Shown: positions 47,631-58,001 of the stretch, in pieces
Layout of the letters: the number at the start of each line of letters is the position of its first letter
Position numbering within the stretch: the first letter of the stretch is position 1
Assembly: GCA_963682175.1 (NCBI GenBank)
Contig: OY821782.1
Span: 27,797,741 to 27,861,740 of the forward strand
Reading direction: 5' to 3'
Length of the DNA stretch: 64,000 nt
Origin: Triglochin maritima
Taxonomy: Eukaryota > Streptophyta > Magnoliopsida > Alismatales > Juncaginaceae
The notes under the pieces: model-generated
Database searches by the model: none
Told to the model about the DNA's origin: nothing
Seen by the model: only the letters and a program-made list of their open reading frames with translations
Made by a program: the position numbers and the translations under genes

Positions 47631-49141
47631 TGTTGGTTTTTTTTTGGCCTTAATCTATGTTTTGATGATTTAATTAACCTAATCTTATTTATGATGATGT
47701 AGAGTAGCACACATATTGCATTGCATGTATATTGTATTGTGCTAACCTCTACAGGTGATCAAGACTCAAGAAAGAAGGAAATGAAGTCAAGACATGTAAT
47801 TAAAGCTAAATCGAAGACATGTAATCTTGATTTATTTTGAGTCTTAGGAACATGTGTAAATTGAGCATACAAGAGTTAAAAACATATCACATACACACTA
47901 GGTTCCTTAGAGAAGTCACACACAATATTTCACCTTATTTGGACTTCATTAGATCACCCAAACCTTAGTCGGAAATCACTTATAAACTTAAACCCAGATT
48001 TCCTGTGTGAACCGGTCGACCGAACCAGTTCTCAGTTCGACCGGTTTATAACAGACTCTCCACAGTGATTTTACCGAACTCTACCGGTCGACCGGTTCTA
48101 CCTTTTCGGTCGACCGATCCCGGATTTTAATATGGCTGTTTTTCTTGTCGTATTCCTATAACGGTCGTATTCGTATAAAACAAACTTAACCCCAAAATAC
48201 ATTCGGTAACCGGTCGAACGACGACCTTGTTTCGGTCGACCGGTTGAACATTTCTTCAAGAAACAAAATTCCCTGCTATCGGTCGACACATTTCTCGTTC
48301 GACCGATTGACCTTTGTCTCAACCGAATCCCCTTATCGGTCGACCGCCCCATACTTTGGTTCGACCGATTCACTTAAGTAGAGTTAAGTTCTAGCTCGTT
48401 TGTCCGACCGAATATTCTTTTGTTCGACCGTTCTCTTTGAAATCATGTTAACGGTCGACCGGTTTACTAGTTTCGGTCGACCGGTTCTGGACAGATTTGC
48501 AGCCCGATTTTCTACTTTGTGTATCCTGCACAAAACCCAATCAAATCTATCCCCAATGGCTAGAATACCTTAGGAGCTTATAAATAGAGGATCAAGACTT
48601 GTTGTTAAGACAACTCTCCAACTCCAATTGTCCCAATACATTAGAGAGAAACCTCAATCCTCAAAGCTCCCAATTCTACACTCTTTAAGCCTAAACTTCA
48701 CACACTTGATCATATACTCATCCTACTCAAAGTGTGCTCAATTAGAGAGTGAATCCCACTCAGTTAAAAGTGTTGTCAAAAGAAGCAAGGACTTCGGTGA
48801 AAGCCCGAAGTGCCCCTCTCGGATTGTGAGAGGAAGAATTCAAGCAAGCGAGGGTTGTTCGCGTTGCTTGTGGTGTAAAAGGCGTTCTCTCCCGGCCCGG
48901 AACGGGGAGTGGTTAGTGAAGACGTAGGCGGAGCTCGCGGAGTCGAGCGGAGCTTACAAGAGAGGACTAGGACCCGGGTGGGGTGCCGAACCTCTATAAA
49001 AACGCCGTGTCTCTTTGTGGTTTGCATTTTCTGTTAATTTCCCTACTTGTTTTTAAATTTGTTTCCGCTGCGTTTATTGTTTGATTAGTTAGCGATTAGC
49101 TTAATAGTGATTAGTGGACCCATAACCCACACGATCCTACA
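47631..49141 (+). repeat. Array LTR 3
   Basis: 1511 bp. One private change (TTATTTATG where the others have TTAATTATG, near 47689). TATA box 48579-48586. Confidence 0.92.
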
Positions 49142-49194
49142 TTTGGTATCAGAGCCTTGTTAGCTAAATTTCATTACTTTACCGTAATTTTAGC

Positions 49195-50835
49195 ATGGCT
49201 TCAACATCTAATCACTTAGAGGGTTTATGCACCACAAGGCCTCCTTTGCTTAATGGGTCAAATTATGATTATTGGAAAAATAGAATGAAAATCTTTTTAA
49301 TATCAAATGACCTTAAGTATTGGAAGTTTATTCAAAATCCATACATACCCCCAAATGAAGATGATTTAGATTCTCTATCTAGGGCTCAAATGAAAGAAAT
49401 TGAAATGAATTCAAAAATTATGAATATTCTTTATTGTGGCCTTAATGAGGGAGAATACAATAGAATTAGGGGATGTGAAAGTGCAAATGAAATATGGCAT
49501 AGGTTACAAATGCATCATGAGGGTGATAGCAAAACCAAAGAAACTAGGATAAGTCTCCTCATGCATAAATATGAAATATTTTCTATGCAAATCGGTGAGA
49601 ACATAAGCGACATGAACACTCGCTTTACCGATATTACTAACTCTCTTTTGATTCTTGGAAGAAGGATAAATGAAGGAGAGATGACTCGAAAATTCCTCCG
49701 GTCATTGAGCAACGATTGGGAAGACAAGGTCGTGGCAATCGAAGAATCGCACGATCTTTCAAAATTGAAGATGGAGGAACTCATTGGAAATCTCATGGCC
49801 TATGAGCTCCAATTGAGTCATCGAAGAGAGAAGGAAGCATCAAAGAAAAACTCCGTGGTGGCATTACATGCAAATTTTAATGAGCCAAGGAGGGTGGAAG
49901 AAGAGGACATTGAGGTCCTTGCCCAAGACTTCTTCAAATACCTCAAGAGGGATAAAGGAGAAAAGAATGAAAGAAGAGGTAGAAGAAGTGAGAAAAGAGA
50001 AAAAGAAAAAGAGAGGGAGGAGAGTGAAAATGAGAGAAGAGAAGGGGAGAAGAAAAAGGAGAGAAAGGAGAGGAGAAAAGAAAAGGAGAAGAGCAAGAGA
50101 AGAGAGAGGAAGGAGGAAGTACACAAGGCTACATGGGATGATTCTTCATCACCATCATCATCGTCTTCTTCCTTGCAAAGTAGAAGAGAAGTGGCTCACT
50201 CATGCTTCATGGCTATTGAAGATCAAAGTGAGGTAGATTCTAACTCTTGTTCTAGTAATTCATGCTCAACTAAGTCTTATTATAGTGATAGCTCAAACTC
50301 TAGGGCAAATAATGAAAATTATACACATGATGAGCTTCAAAATGCATTTCATGATTTAGTTAAACAATATGAGATCATTTGTGAAAAGAACAAAAATGCT
50401 AGAAAAACTATAAATGATCTCAAATGCCAAATTGAATTAATCATGAATGAGAAGAATGAGGTGATTGCTAGACTTGAATCAAATGAATCATCACTTGCTA
50501 GTCTAAGTAAAACACCCATGGTTGATGAACATGTAGATCTTAAAGTTTCAAATATGCAATTAAGAAAAGATCTAGAAATGTTCACTAAAGGAACAAAAAT
50601 GCTTGATATGCTTTTAGGTAGTCAAAGACAATCCTTAGCTAAACATGGTTTAGGATACAATGTTCAATTAAAAAACCATGTATCTCATACTACATTAAAT
50701 GGCAAGCATTTATTTGTTAAGTCTACTTCCTCAAGTGTGTGGGCTCCCAAAACCAAAATGGTGTGGATTCCCAAAGCTAACACTCAAGGACCCAAAGTTG
50801 TTTGGGTACCTAAATCTACTCTTGTAGGAGCTTGA
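49195..50835 (+). CDS. Gag-like protein of array unit 3 (546 aa)
   Basis: Intact, like unit 2 but with one private change in the Ser-rich part (SNSRANN instead of SNSSANN). That all three copies stay open over 546 codons fits recent duplication; it does not by itself show selection. Confidence 0.88.
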   Translation: MASTSNHLEGLCTTRPPLLNGSNYDYWKNRMKIFLISNDLKYWKFIQNPYIPPNEDDLDSLSRAQMKEIEMNSKIMNILYCGLNEGEYNRIRGCESANEIWHRLQMHHEGDSKTKETRISLLMHKYEIFSMQIGENISDMNTRFTDITNSLLILGRRINEGEMTRKFLRSLSNDWEDKVVAIEESHDLSKLKMEELIGNLMAYELQLSHRREKEASKKNSVVALHANFNEPRRVEEEDIEVLAQDFFKYLKRDKGEKNERRGRRSEKREKEKEREESENERREGEKKKERKERRKEKEKSKRRERKEEVHKATWDDSSSPSSSSSSLQSRREVAHSCFMAIEDQSEVDSNSCSSNSCSTKSYYSDSSNSRANNENYTHDELQNAFHDLVKQYEIICEKNKNARKTINDLKCQIELIMNEKNEVIARLESNESSLASLSKTPMVDEHVDLKVSNMQLRKDLEMFTKGTKMLDMLLGSQRQSLAKHGLGYNVQLKNHVSHTTLNGKHLFVKSTSSSVWAPKTKMVWIPKANTQGPKVVWVPKSTLVGA

Positions 50836-51324
50836 GGAGGAGATTGGTGGTGACCGGGTGAGCTCAAGAGTCAAATTCAAATCCGGTTGCATCACCAAAT
50901 GAGATTGGAGCTAAATTCGAATTCAACATTGGTATATATTCCTATCTATACAATTCATGTTAAATTAGCTCTAATCTAGCTTCACATGCTTAATTGACAT
51001 ATCATATAGTTCAATTCATTGAAAATCATTTATCCCTATTCATTGCAAATCATTTATCACATCCATTGATTCTAAATGTCAAATTTTAAATGGATGTTAG
51101 AATAAGGCTTAAGTTGAAACTTAAATGAACTTAACTTGAATCATACTCATTGTTTCCATTTAGCCTTATTGATAGGGGGAGCTTAATGTTATATCGTTTA
51201 TTAGAGTAATGAAGTGCAAAATTTAGGGGGAGCAACTTCATTACAAGACATCCAAATTCTATGCTTAAAGTCTTAAATAATTATTATTTTTGATGGATGT
51301 CAAAGGGGGAGAGATAATTAAGGG

Positions 51325-51544
51325 GGTAATCTGGAATTTGGCATAAAATTGAACAAAAACTATGCACATCCATAGGGGGAGCATTAATATGCATAGTTTA
51401 CATATACAAATTCCATGTATTTAGATAGAATTAAGGTAATCTGGAATTTGGCATAAAATTGAACAAAAACTATGCACATCCATAGGGGGAGCATTAATAT
51501 GCATAGTTTACATATACAAATTCCATGTATTTAGATAGAATTAA
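51325..51544 (+). repeat. Two-copy 110-bp tandem repeat, unit 3
   Basis: Same structure as in units 1 and 2. Confidence 0.9.
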
Positions 51545-51577
51545 GATATAGGTTGCCATCATCAAAAAGGGGGAGAT

Positions 51578-53088
51578 TGTTGGTTTTTTTTTGGCCTTAA
51601 TCTATGTTTTGATGATTTAATTAACCTAATCTTAATTATGATGATGTAGAGTAGCACACATATTGCATTGCATGTATATTGTATTGTGCTAACCTCTACA
51701 GGTGATCAAGACTCAAGAAAGAAGGAAATGAAGTCAAGACATGTAATTAAAGCTAAATCGAAGACATGTAATCTTGATTTATTTTGAGTCTTAGGAACAT
51801 GTGTAAATTGAGCATACAAGAGTTAAAAACATATCACATACACACTAGGTTCCTTAGAGAAGTCACACACAATATTTCACCTTATTTGGACTTCATTAGA
51901 TCACCCAAACCTTAGTCGGAAATCACTTATAAACTTAAACCCAGATTTCCTGTGTGAACCGGTCGACCGAACCAGTTCTCAGTTCGACCGGTTTATAACA
52001 GACTCTCCACAGTGATTTTACCGAACTCTACCGGTCGACCGGTTCTACCTTTTCGGTCGACCGATCCCGGATTTTAATATGGCTGTTTTTCTTGTCGTAT
52101 TCCTATAACGGTCGTATTCGTATAAAACAAACTTAACCCCAAAATACATTCGGTAACCGGTCGAACGACGACCTTGTTTCGGTCGACCGGTTGAACATTT
52201 CTTCAAGAAACAAAATTCCCTGCTATCGGTCGACACATTTCTCGTTCGACCGATTGACCTTTGTCTCAACCGAATCCCCTTATCGGTCGACCGCCCCATA
52301 CTTTGGTTCGACCGATTCACTTAAGTAGAGTTAAGTTCTAGCTCGTTTGTCCGACCGAATATTCTTTTGTTCGACCGTTCTCTTTGAAATCATGTTAACG
52401 GTCGACCGGTTTACTAGTTTCGGTCAACCGGTTCTGGACAGATTTGCAGCCCGATTTTCTACTTTGTGTATCCTGCACAAAACCCAATCAAATCTATCCC
52501 CAACGGCTAGAATACCTTAGGAGCTTATAAATAGAGGATCAAGACTTGTTGTTAAGACAACTCTCCAACTCCAATTGTCCCAATACATTAGAGAGAAACC
52601 TCAATCCTCAAAGCTCCCAATTCTACACTCTTTAAGCCTAAACTTCACACACTTGATCATATACTCATCCTACTCAAAGTGTGCTCAATTAGAGAGTGAA
52701 TCCCACTCAGTTAAAAGTGTTGTCAAAAGAAGCAAGGACTTCGGTGAAAGCCCGAAGTGCCCCTCTCGGATTGTGAGAGGAAGAATTCAAGCAAGCGAGG
52801 GTTGTTCGCATTGCTTGTGGTGTAAAAGGCGTTCTCTCCCGGCCCGGAACGGGGAGTGGTTAGTGAAGACGTAGGCGGAGCTCGCGGAGTCGAGCGGAGC
52901 TTACAAGAGAGGACTAGGACCCGGGTGGGGTGCCGAACCTCTATAAAAACGCTGTGTCTCTTTGTGGTTTGCATTTTCTGTTAATTTCCCTACTTGTTTT
53001 TAAATTTGTTTCCGCTGCGTTTATTGTTTGATTAGTTAGGGATTAGCTTAATAGTGATTAGTGGACCCATAACCCACACGATCCTACA
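51578..53088 (+). repeat. Array LTR 4 (terminal)
   Basis: 1511 bp, followed by TSD CGCTT instead of a primer site. It has about five private changes, all in its last third (near 52425, 52503, 52810, 52950 and 53040), more than any other LTR of the array. Confidence 0.92.
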
Positions 53089-53093
53089 CGCTT

Positions 53094-54155
53094 GAAGTCG
53101 TTCACTGACCGGCTAGTTGGATGACTTTTAATAATTGCTCTATGATTGACACATGTAATGTGTATTATTATAAGTAGATAGCCAAGGAGATTTTTTTATC
53201 GCAAACAACTCTGTGTGATTGGTGCTTCCTGATTTACGTAGGAAATTTGTTGAGAAATCGATTGGTGAGTACTTAGAGAGTACTCATGAAAATATAAGAA
53301 TGAAATGATGGCAACAACCACAATGTGGTGGACGGATAAAACACACTTCTTCGTTGTATCTACGGGCATGAGTAAGAAAACATACTTAAGAAATTTGTAT
53401 TCTTTTACTTGTTTCTTGTTCATTTAAATTTCAAAGCAATATGGTAGTTAACTCGTTGTTGTTAACCAGCTTAATCTCACACTTCCTGTCTGCATAGAGT
53501 TTAAAGTAAACTTAGGACCTATGTAAACTTAAGTAAGTCCATGGCTTGTTTACGCCATGTTGCCTTGTCATTGTCAACTATTCTTTAATGAATGTAATTC
53601 TGTAAATGATGTAGTATTGACCTATTTTTCTATATTTGAAGTGTGCTGGGATCAGTTAGTTAATTGTGCTAGATTAAGTTGAATTGGATTGGTTTTTGCC
53701 AGAGTGTTCAATTGGAATAAAACAAGGGTTTTATTTATAGTGTTCGCAGGAGTTTGGAGTTTTGAATTGAATTCAATTCGTTGAAGTAAAATAAGATTTA
53801 AATCTTGAAGTTTACTTTAGGATGTGTGATTCGTGTCATGTTTTGTTTGGATATCGTCTATGTGTAGAATTAATTGATGGCATCGCTCGAAAGATATGTT
53901 GTTTTTTCTTGTCAATACAGGTCTTCAAAAAATTCCGTATTGAAAATATATGGGATGTTTTGTCGACATTTATGAAAAAATTTATTAAATTTAAACGTGT
54001 TTACGGTTTAGTTATATTGAATTGGACAAGTTAGTTGATTGTTAGATTGGTTAATTGATTTAGTTAGATTGACTTCGATATATTAATTAGATTGAGTGAT
54101 ATATTACTAGTAGTCACAATTTGTTTAATATGTTTTGTTTGAAATCAATAGAATC
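53094..54155 (+). other. Element E region before the transposase start
   Basis: AT-rich. A segment at about 53900-54080 (CTTGTCAATACAGGT and following) and one at about 53645-53700 are diverged duplicates of 37610-37880, so the leader or an intron of element E was duplicated. No ORF supported. Confidence 0.5.
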
Positions 54156-54608
54156 ATGGTCTCAGACAAAAGTTGGATGTATGACAAGAGAATTAGTTAG
54201 ACATCACGGAAAATCTGAAGTCATTTCTGAACCTTGCCTTTAGTCATCACAGTCAATACATTCATGATGGGAAAATCGTATGCTCATGCAAGAAATGTTG
54301 TAACAACAAGTGGGCAACTAGAGGCGACGTCATCGATGATATCGTCATAAATGGCTTTGCTAGTAATTACGAGCAGTGAGTTTTTCACGAGAAAAGTATT
54401 GCAAGTTCGAGTGCCCAAGTTGTCACGACAATGACAACATGGCCAACAGAGATTGATTCAGAAGAGGATGACATTGACAACATAGAGGGAATGTTACACG
54501 ATGTGGTCGAAGGTGGCAACGTCATATTTGATTTGTTGAGACCAAGGATCACAAAATATGCTCAGAAGTTTCTCACTTACATAAAGTACGTAGATCAATT
54601 GTTGTGTC
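54156..54608 (+). pseudogene. En/Spm-type CACTA transposase, N-terminal fragment
   Basis: Starts MVSDKSWMYDKRI, the usual opening of plant CACTA transposases (transposase-associated domain). After a frameshift it reads ENLKSFLNLAFSHHSQYIHD, GKIVCSCKKCCNNKW, then DDIVINGFASNYEQ. A TGA at 54377-54379 replaces the Trp expected there; the same frame then continues through an acidic stretch (TEIDSEEDDIDNIEGMLHD). The gene is cut at 54609 by an inserted LTR. The function would be cutting and joining CACTA ends; this copy is inactive. Confidence 0.78.
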
Positions 54609-55660
54609 ATGTTGGCAATTAAGTTCAAAACTGCAAGTGCATGACCACGTTGGAGTGGTGGAAAGTACGTGTCATATCCATGAGGAGTGAGTGCGAGTCG
54701 TGTCCATGAGGAGTGAGTGCGAGTCATCGTTGACCATACTCGAGTAGGGAAAGAAAACGGATATGGAGAGTAACTAAACTAACTAACTAATGCGACACAA
54801 ATGCTTAAACGAACCTAAGATGATTAGTCTCATAGAGGGTAGAGAATGCATGCAAAAGTGTAGATGTATGATACATGTATATGTATAATTAAGCCTTAAT
54901 GACATGCATACCATAGAAAGCTAAAAAACCAAACCACAATTAAGTGTGTTTCTACATAGATTAAGATTTATTATCATTATTAAGATAATCACTACTACAG
55001 AAAAGGGAATATTCGTCGGATATAAGGGCATATACACGTCGGATATAAGCACACCCCCATCCGACGTATATGTGTGCGTCGTCTATACATAGACGTCGGC
55101 CATCGTATAGCCGACGTCTATACCTAACGAATAGACGTCGGCTGTAATTAGACGCCGACGTCTATTCTTTAATGTATAGACGTCGGTTAATAAACATACG
55201 ACGCCTATACTTTAGGGATAGACGTCGGCTTACATAGAAAGCCGACGTCTATTCTTTTCTTCAGAGGATTACACGTCGGCTTATATAAACAGCCGACGTC
55301 TATTCCCAAACCTGGACAAAAAAAAATAAATAGGATCCGACGAAATTGTTTTTAGTCATCGTCGTCGTGTACATACAACTGCACCAAATTCGTTCACCTA
55401 TAAATTTCATCCACATACATCCATATACATCCCACATACATCCATACAATTGACATTCACAAGCATACATCCACATACATCCACAAGCATACATGCACAA
55501 ACACAAACACAAAAATACAACCACACAATTGACATTCAACACACTTGCAATTAATTCATTCTAAAATTAAGGCGATTATATTAAGGCATAAAGTGTAGGT
55601 TTGTAATACAAGTGCACTTGTTAACTAAATTACAAAAAATACAATTGGCAGTAGAACCTC

Positions 55661-56502
55661 TTAGTTCGTCAGCATGTTTCTGATGAAATAGCGAGCCCAT
55701 CGGTCGCGAGTTTCATCGAGCTCTTGTTGCGAGAATGGATCACTACTTTTTGGGAAAACCTATCAAAAAATTACAAGTGTGTTGAATATTAATAACTAAA
55801 TATTGAAACTACAATTGAATATACAATTGAATAACGATCTACATTACCTCGGTTAGACATACGTCTTGAGTTGCCACATCGAGGATTTCCTCCATGTATC
55901 TCATCACGTAGTAACCGCATTCCGTATTTCCAACCTGCTTCCGGTACTACAAACATAGGAATTCGCTAAATATTTGTTCCTAACTTAATTAACAAAAATG
56001 GGATAGAACGTACTCTCATTCCATGCCATGTTATTCCTGATTTTGTGGTTGTTCTCCTACCACCTAAAGCTCTGTAAACCTTAATTGCCCTGAGTAGCAC
56101 AAGTTAAAATATCAATCAATAATACTAATAAAAATCCACGAATTACTTTATTCACGACTAAACGAACTTACATATTTAGAAGTTTCTTTATTGAGTCCCT
56201 TGGTTTATTCGACCCCAACGGATCAAACCAATATGCCGAATTAGTCGTTGGGCATACAACGACAAGCATCCAATGAGCCCTGTGTTATATATATAATTAG
56301 AAGTTTATTACAAAATAAAATTTCACTTTGAATTACAAAGTTTACCTCTCATGATAAGGGAGCAGATAATATTTCTTGTCTTCTTCTTTAAAGAATGTCC
56401 CTAGTTGACCCGATTTATCGTCATTCCCGTATATATATGTAGATGGACTGATAAATCCAAATACTTGATCCTCGGGAAAGATTGACCTTCTGGCGTCGTA
56501 AA
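55661..56502 (-). CDS. ULP1/SENP-like C48 cysteine protease domain, five exons
   Basis: Exons (minus): 56346-56502 (start uncertain), 56172-56279, 56014-56089, 55848-55946, 55661-55759. All junctions seen are GT/AG and the phases fit without a stop. The fold of SUMO proteases is recognisable: DQVFGFISPSTYIYG and YYLLPYHE, then the catalytic His in AHWMLVVVCP, Asp in YWFDPLGSN, and Gln plus Cys in KQVGNTECGYYVMRYMEE, with a C-terminal helix RDRWARYFIRN. Captured or resident ULP1-like domains are known from plant CACTA and Mutator-like elements. Upstream exons (towards 57000) were not identified, so this may be only the catalytic part. Activity on SUMO is not shown. Confidence 0.75.
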
Positions 56503-56699
56503 CTCAATCCAAACTAAATCAATCCAATGAATATGTTTATCAAATATCAACACATAACACACATGCAAAAAAACTCCGAGAAGAAGTTGTTTATCACGTC
56601 TACATGTCAAGAGTGTACATCCACATTGAATCGTTATATAACCAATATTTGCACTAACCCTAATTTGGCGTTGGATTCTTGGTCTAAACTAATCCTAAA

Positions 56700-57110
56700 T
56701 TAAGAATCTAAAATTGAGGACGAACCAGAGGAGGGAAAAGTTGTATTGCCGGAGGAGCTCTTTGTGTTTCCCGAAGACGTCGCGGAGGAGACGGCTGTAA
56801 ACGACACGATGAAGCTACATGCGGAGGAGGCTAAGTTAGAGAGAATATGTGGAGAAAGATGAACTTAAAACAAGAAGAAACGAACTTAAAACCTACATGT
56901 GGAGAGAGACGGAGGAAGACGGAGGAAGAAGGAGAAGAGGGCCGGAGAAGTGGAGGAGCGCTTGGGAGCTCGCTGCGGTGCCGGAGACGGTGCGGATCGG
57001 TCGGAGGATGGTCGCGGAGGAGAGTTCGGTCGCGGGACGGCTAGGGTTTGGGTGGGTTTCGACTGAAAAGAATGAAAGAAAACACGTCTGTCCGATTTCT
57101 TTAAGACCTA
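56700..57110. other. GC-richer segment of element F upstream of the protease exons
   Basis: Glu/Gly/Arg-rich open stretches on the plus strand and a GC content unlike the flanks suggest captured host sequence or a 5' leader. No domain recognised. Confidence 0.35.
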
Positions 57111-58001
57111 TATACGTCGGATGTTCCATAACACCGACGTCTATACCTCGACGTCTATGTGGATAGACTATAGACGTCGGTCTTACATTACGTCCGACGT
57201 CTATAGGCCGACGTCTATACCCTATAGACGTCGGACTCACAAGGTACAAAAACACCGACGTCTAAAGGTCGACGTCTATACACTATAGACGTCGGCTAAA
57301 CGTGTTATTCCAAAACCCGACGTCTATAGTGTCACATAGACGTCGGCTTCCATTTCAGCCGACATCTATTCTGTCCTCTCCACAATAGACGTCGGCTGTT
57401 GTAACAGCCGACGTCTATTGTGCGACGAGTAAAGCCAATTCTGCACTAGTGAATGCTAGATAACTACAGGATTACATGTCAATCTTATCTCTTTATCCAC
57501 TCCACTCTTATATTCACCTCATCATACCTCATAAAGTGAGCCCACTAACCAAAGATAAAAGTGTGAAACCCATCAAAATGGCTATGGAAATCATTTGACG
57601 CTCCAAGATTAAGATTAAAACACACAAAAATCTAACAACATTCACATTTCACATCATCCTCCACCCCCGAATTCATCACTCATTAATTAATCATGTTAAC
57701 AAAGGAAACAACAAGAAAAACAACACATCCACATGTAAAAAAACTAGATCTAATTAAAACAAGATGTAAACAGTAACCCCAAACTTTGATTTTAAAACGA
57801 AAGATTACAACTTACAAGTGTTCTTCTCCTCTCCTCCACTACTCTACTAAGCAAGAAATAAACCTAACTTAATGAGGAGAAGAAGGAATGATAGGGGAAG
57901 AAATGATTACAAGTGCATTTATAGAATATATTCCGAAGTGCTTTGACCCGACTACCTGACCCACTGGAGAAATTGAGGGCCAAACGGACCTAAGGGATTT
58001 G

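Larger units (their letters stand above)
39737..53088 (+). mobile_element. Tandem array of gag-only LTR elements (4 LTRs, 3 internal regions; TSD CGCTT)
   Basis: Four LTRs of exactly 1511 bp (39737, 43684, 47631, 51578) alternate with three internal regions of 2436 bp, a strict 3947-bp period with no indels seen. A single target duplication CGCTT brackets the whole array (39732-39736 and 53089-53093), and none lies inside. Each unit has a tRNA-iMet primer site, one Gag ORF, a two-copy 110-bp repeat and a polypurine tract, but no protease, RT or integrase. This is the TR-GAG type of non-autonomous element, here multiplied in tandem with shared LTRs. The Gag style (N-terminal UBN2-like, C-terminal WVPK) is Ty1/copia-like. 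Unequal recombination between LTRs of one insertion is the simplest origin. Confidence 0.92.
36211..54608 (+). mobile_element. Element E: large CACTA transposon, left part, heavily invaded
   Basis: Left end CACTACTAGAATAAC at 36211. Subterminal region to about 36900 is filled with CACCGACGGATAT / CCGTCGGTG repeats in both orientations. A C-rich leader follows, and the first coding segment of an En/Spm-type transposase begins at 54156. Between them lie a solo LTR (37939-39519) and the gag array (39737-53088). The element is cut at 54609 by another LTR, so its remainder and right end should lie beyond the window. Without the insertions the visible part is about 3.5 kb. Confidence 0.72.
54990..57451 (-). 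mobile_element. Element F: CACTA element carrying a ULP1-type protease (TSD AAT)
   Basis: Left end CACTACTACAGAAAAGGG, right end the inverse of CACTAGTGCAGAATTGGC, flanked by AAT at 54987-54989 and 57452-57454. Both subterminal regions (about 55010-55310 and 57110-57430) are packed with AGACGTCGGCT / AGCCGACGTCT repeats. 2462 bp, no transposase, but a multi-exon protease domain on the minus strand. Its ends and repeats are related to CACTA element 1. Confidence 0.87.
54609..58001 (-). mobile_element. LTR fragment (Athila-like family) hosting a CACTA element
   Basis: Left end TGTTGGCAATTAAG followed by CTGCAAGTGCATG and ACCATACTCGAGTAGGG, which parallels the inverted end of the solo LTR at 37939-39519. 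The right part (57455-58001) parallels the solo LTR at 33991-35953 in the same orientation but stops short. It is interrupted by element F (54990-57451) and by a second LTR in opposite orientation at 58002. The end may lie beyond the window. Confidence 0.5.

Noticed and set aside
39737..53088. Assembly artefact as the explanation for the perfect 3947-bp period
   Set aside because: The copies carry different private substitutions and only the outer edges have a TSD, which favours a real array; read evidence is still needed.
54105..54120. ACTAGTAGTCAC as the right end of CACTA element E
   Set aside because: It does not match the inverse of CACTACTAG cleanly, and the transposase start lies downstream of it.
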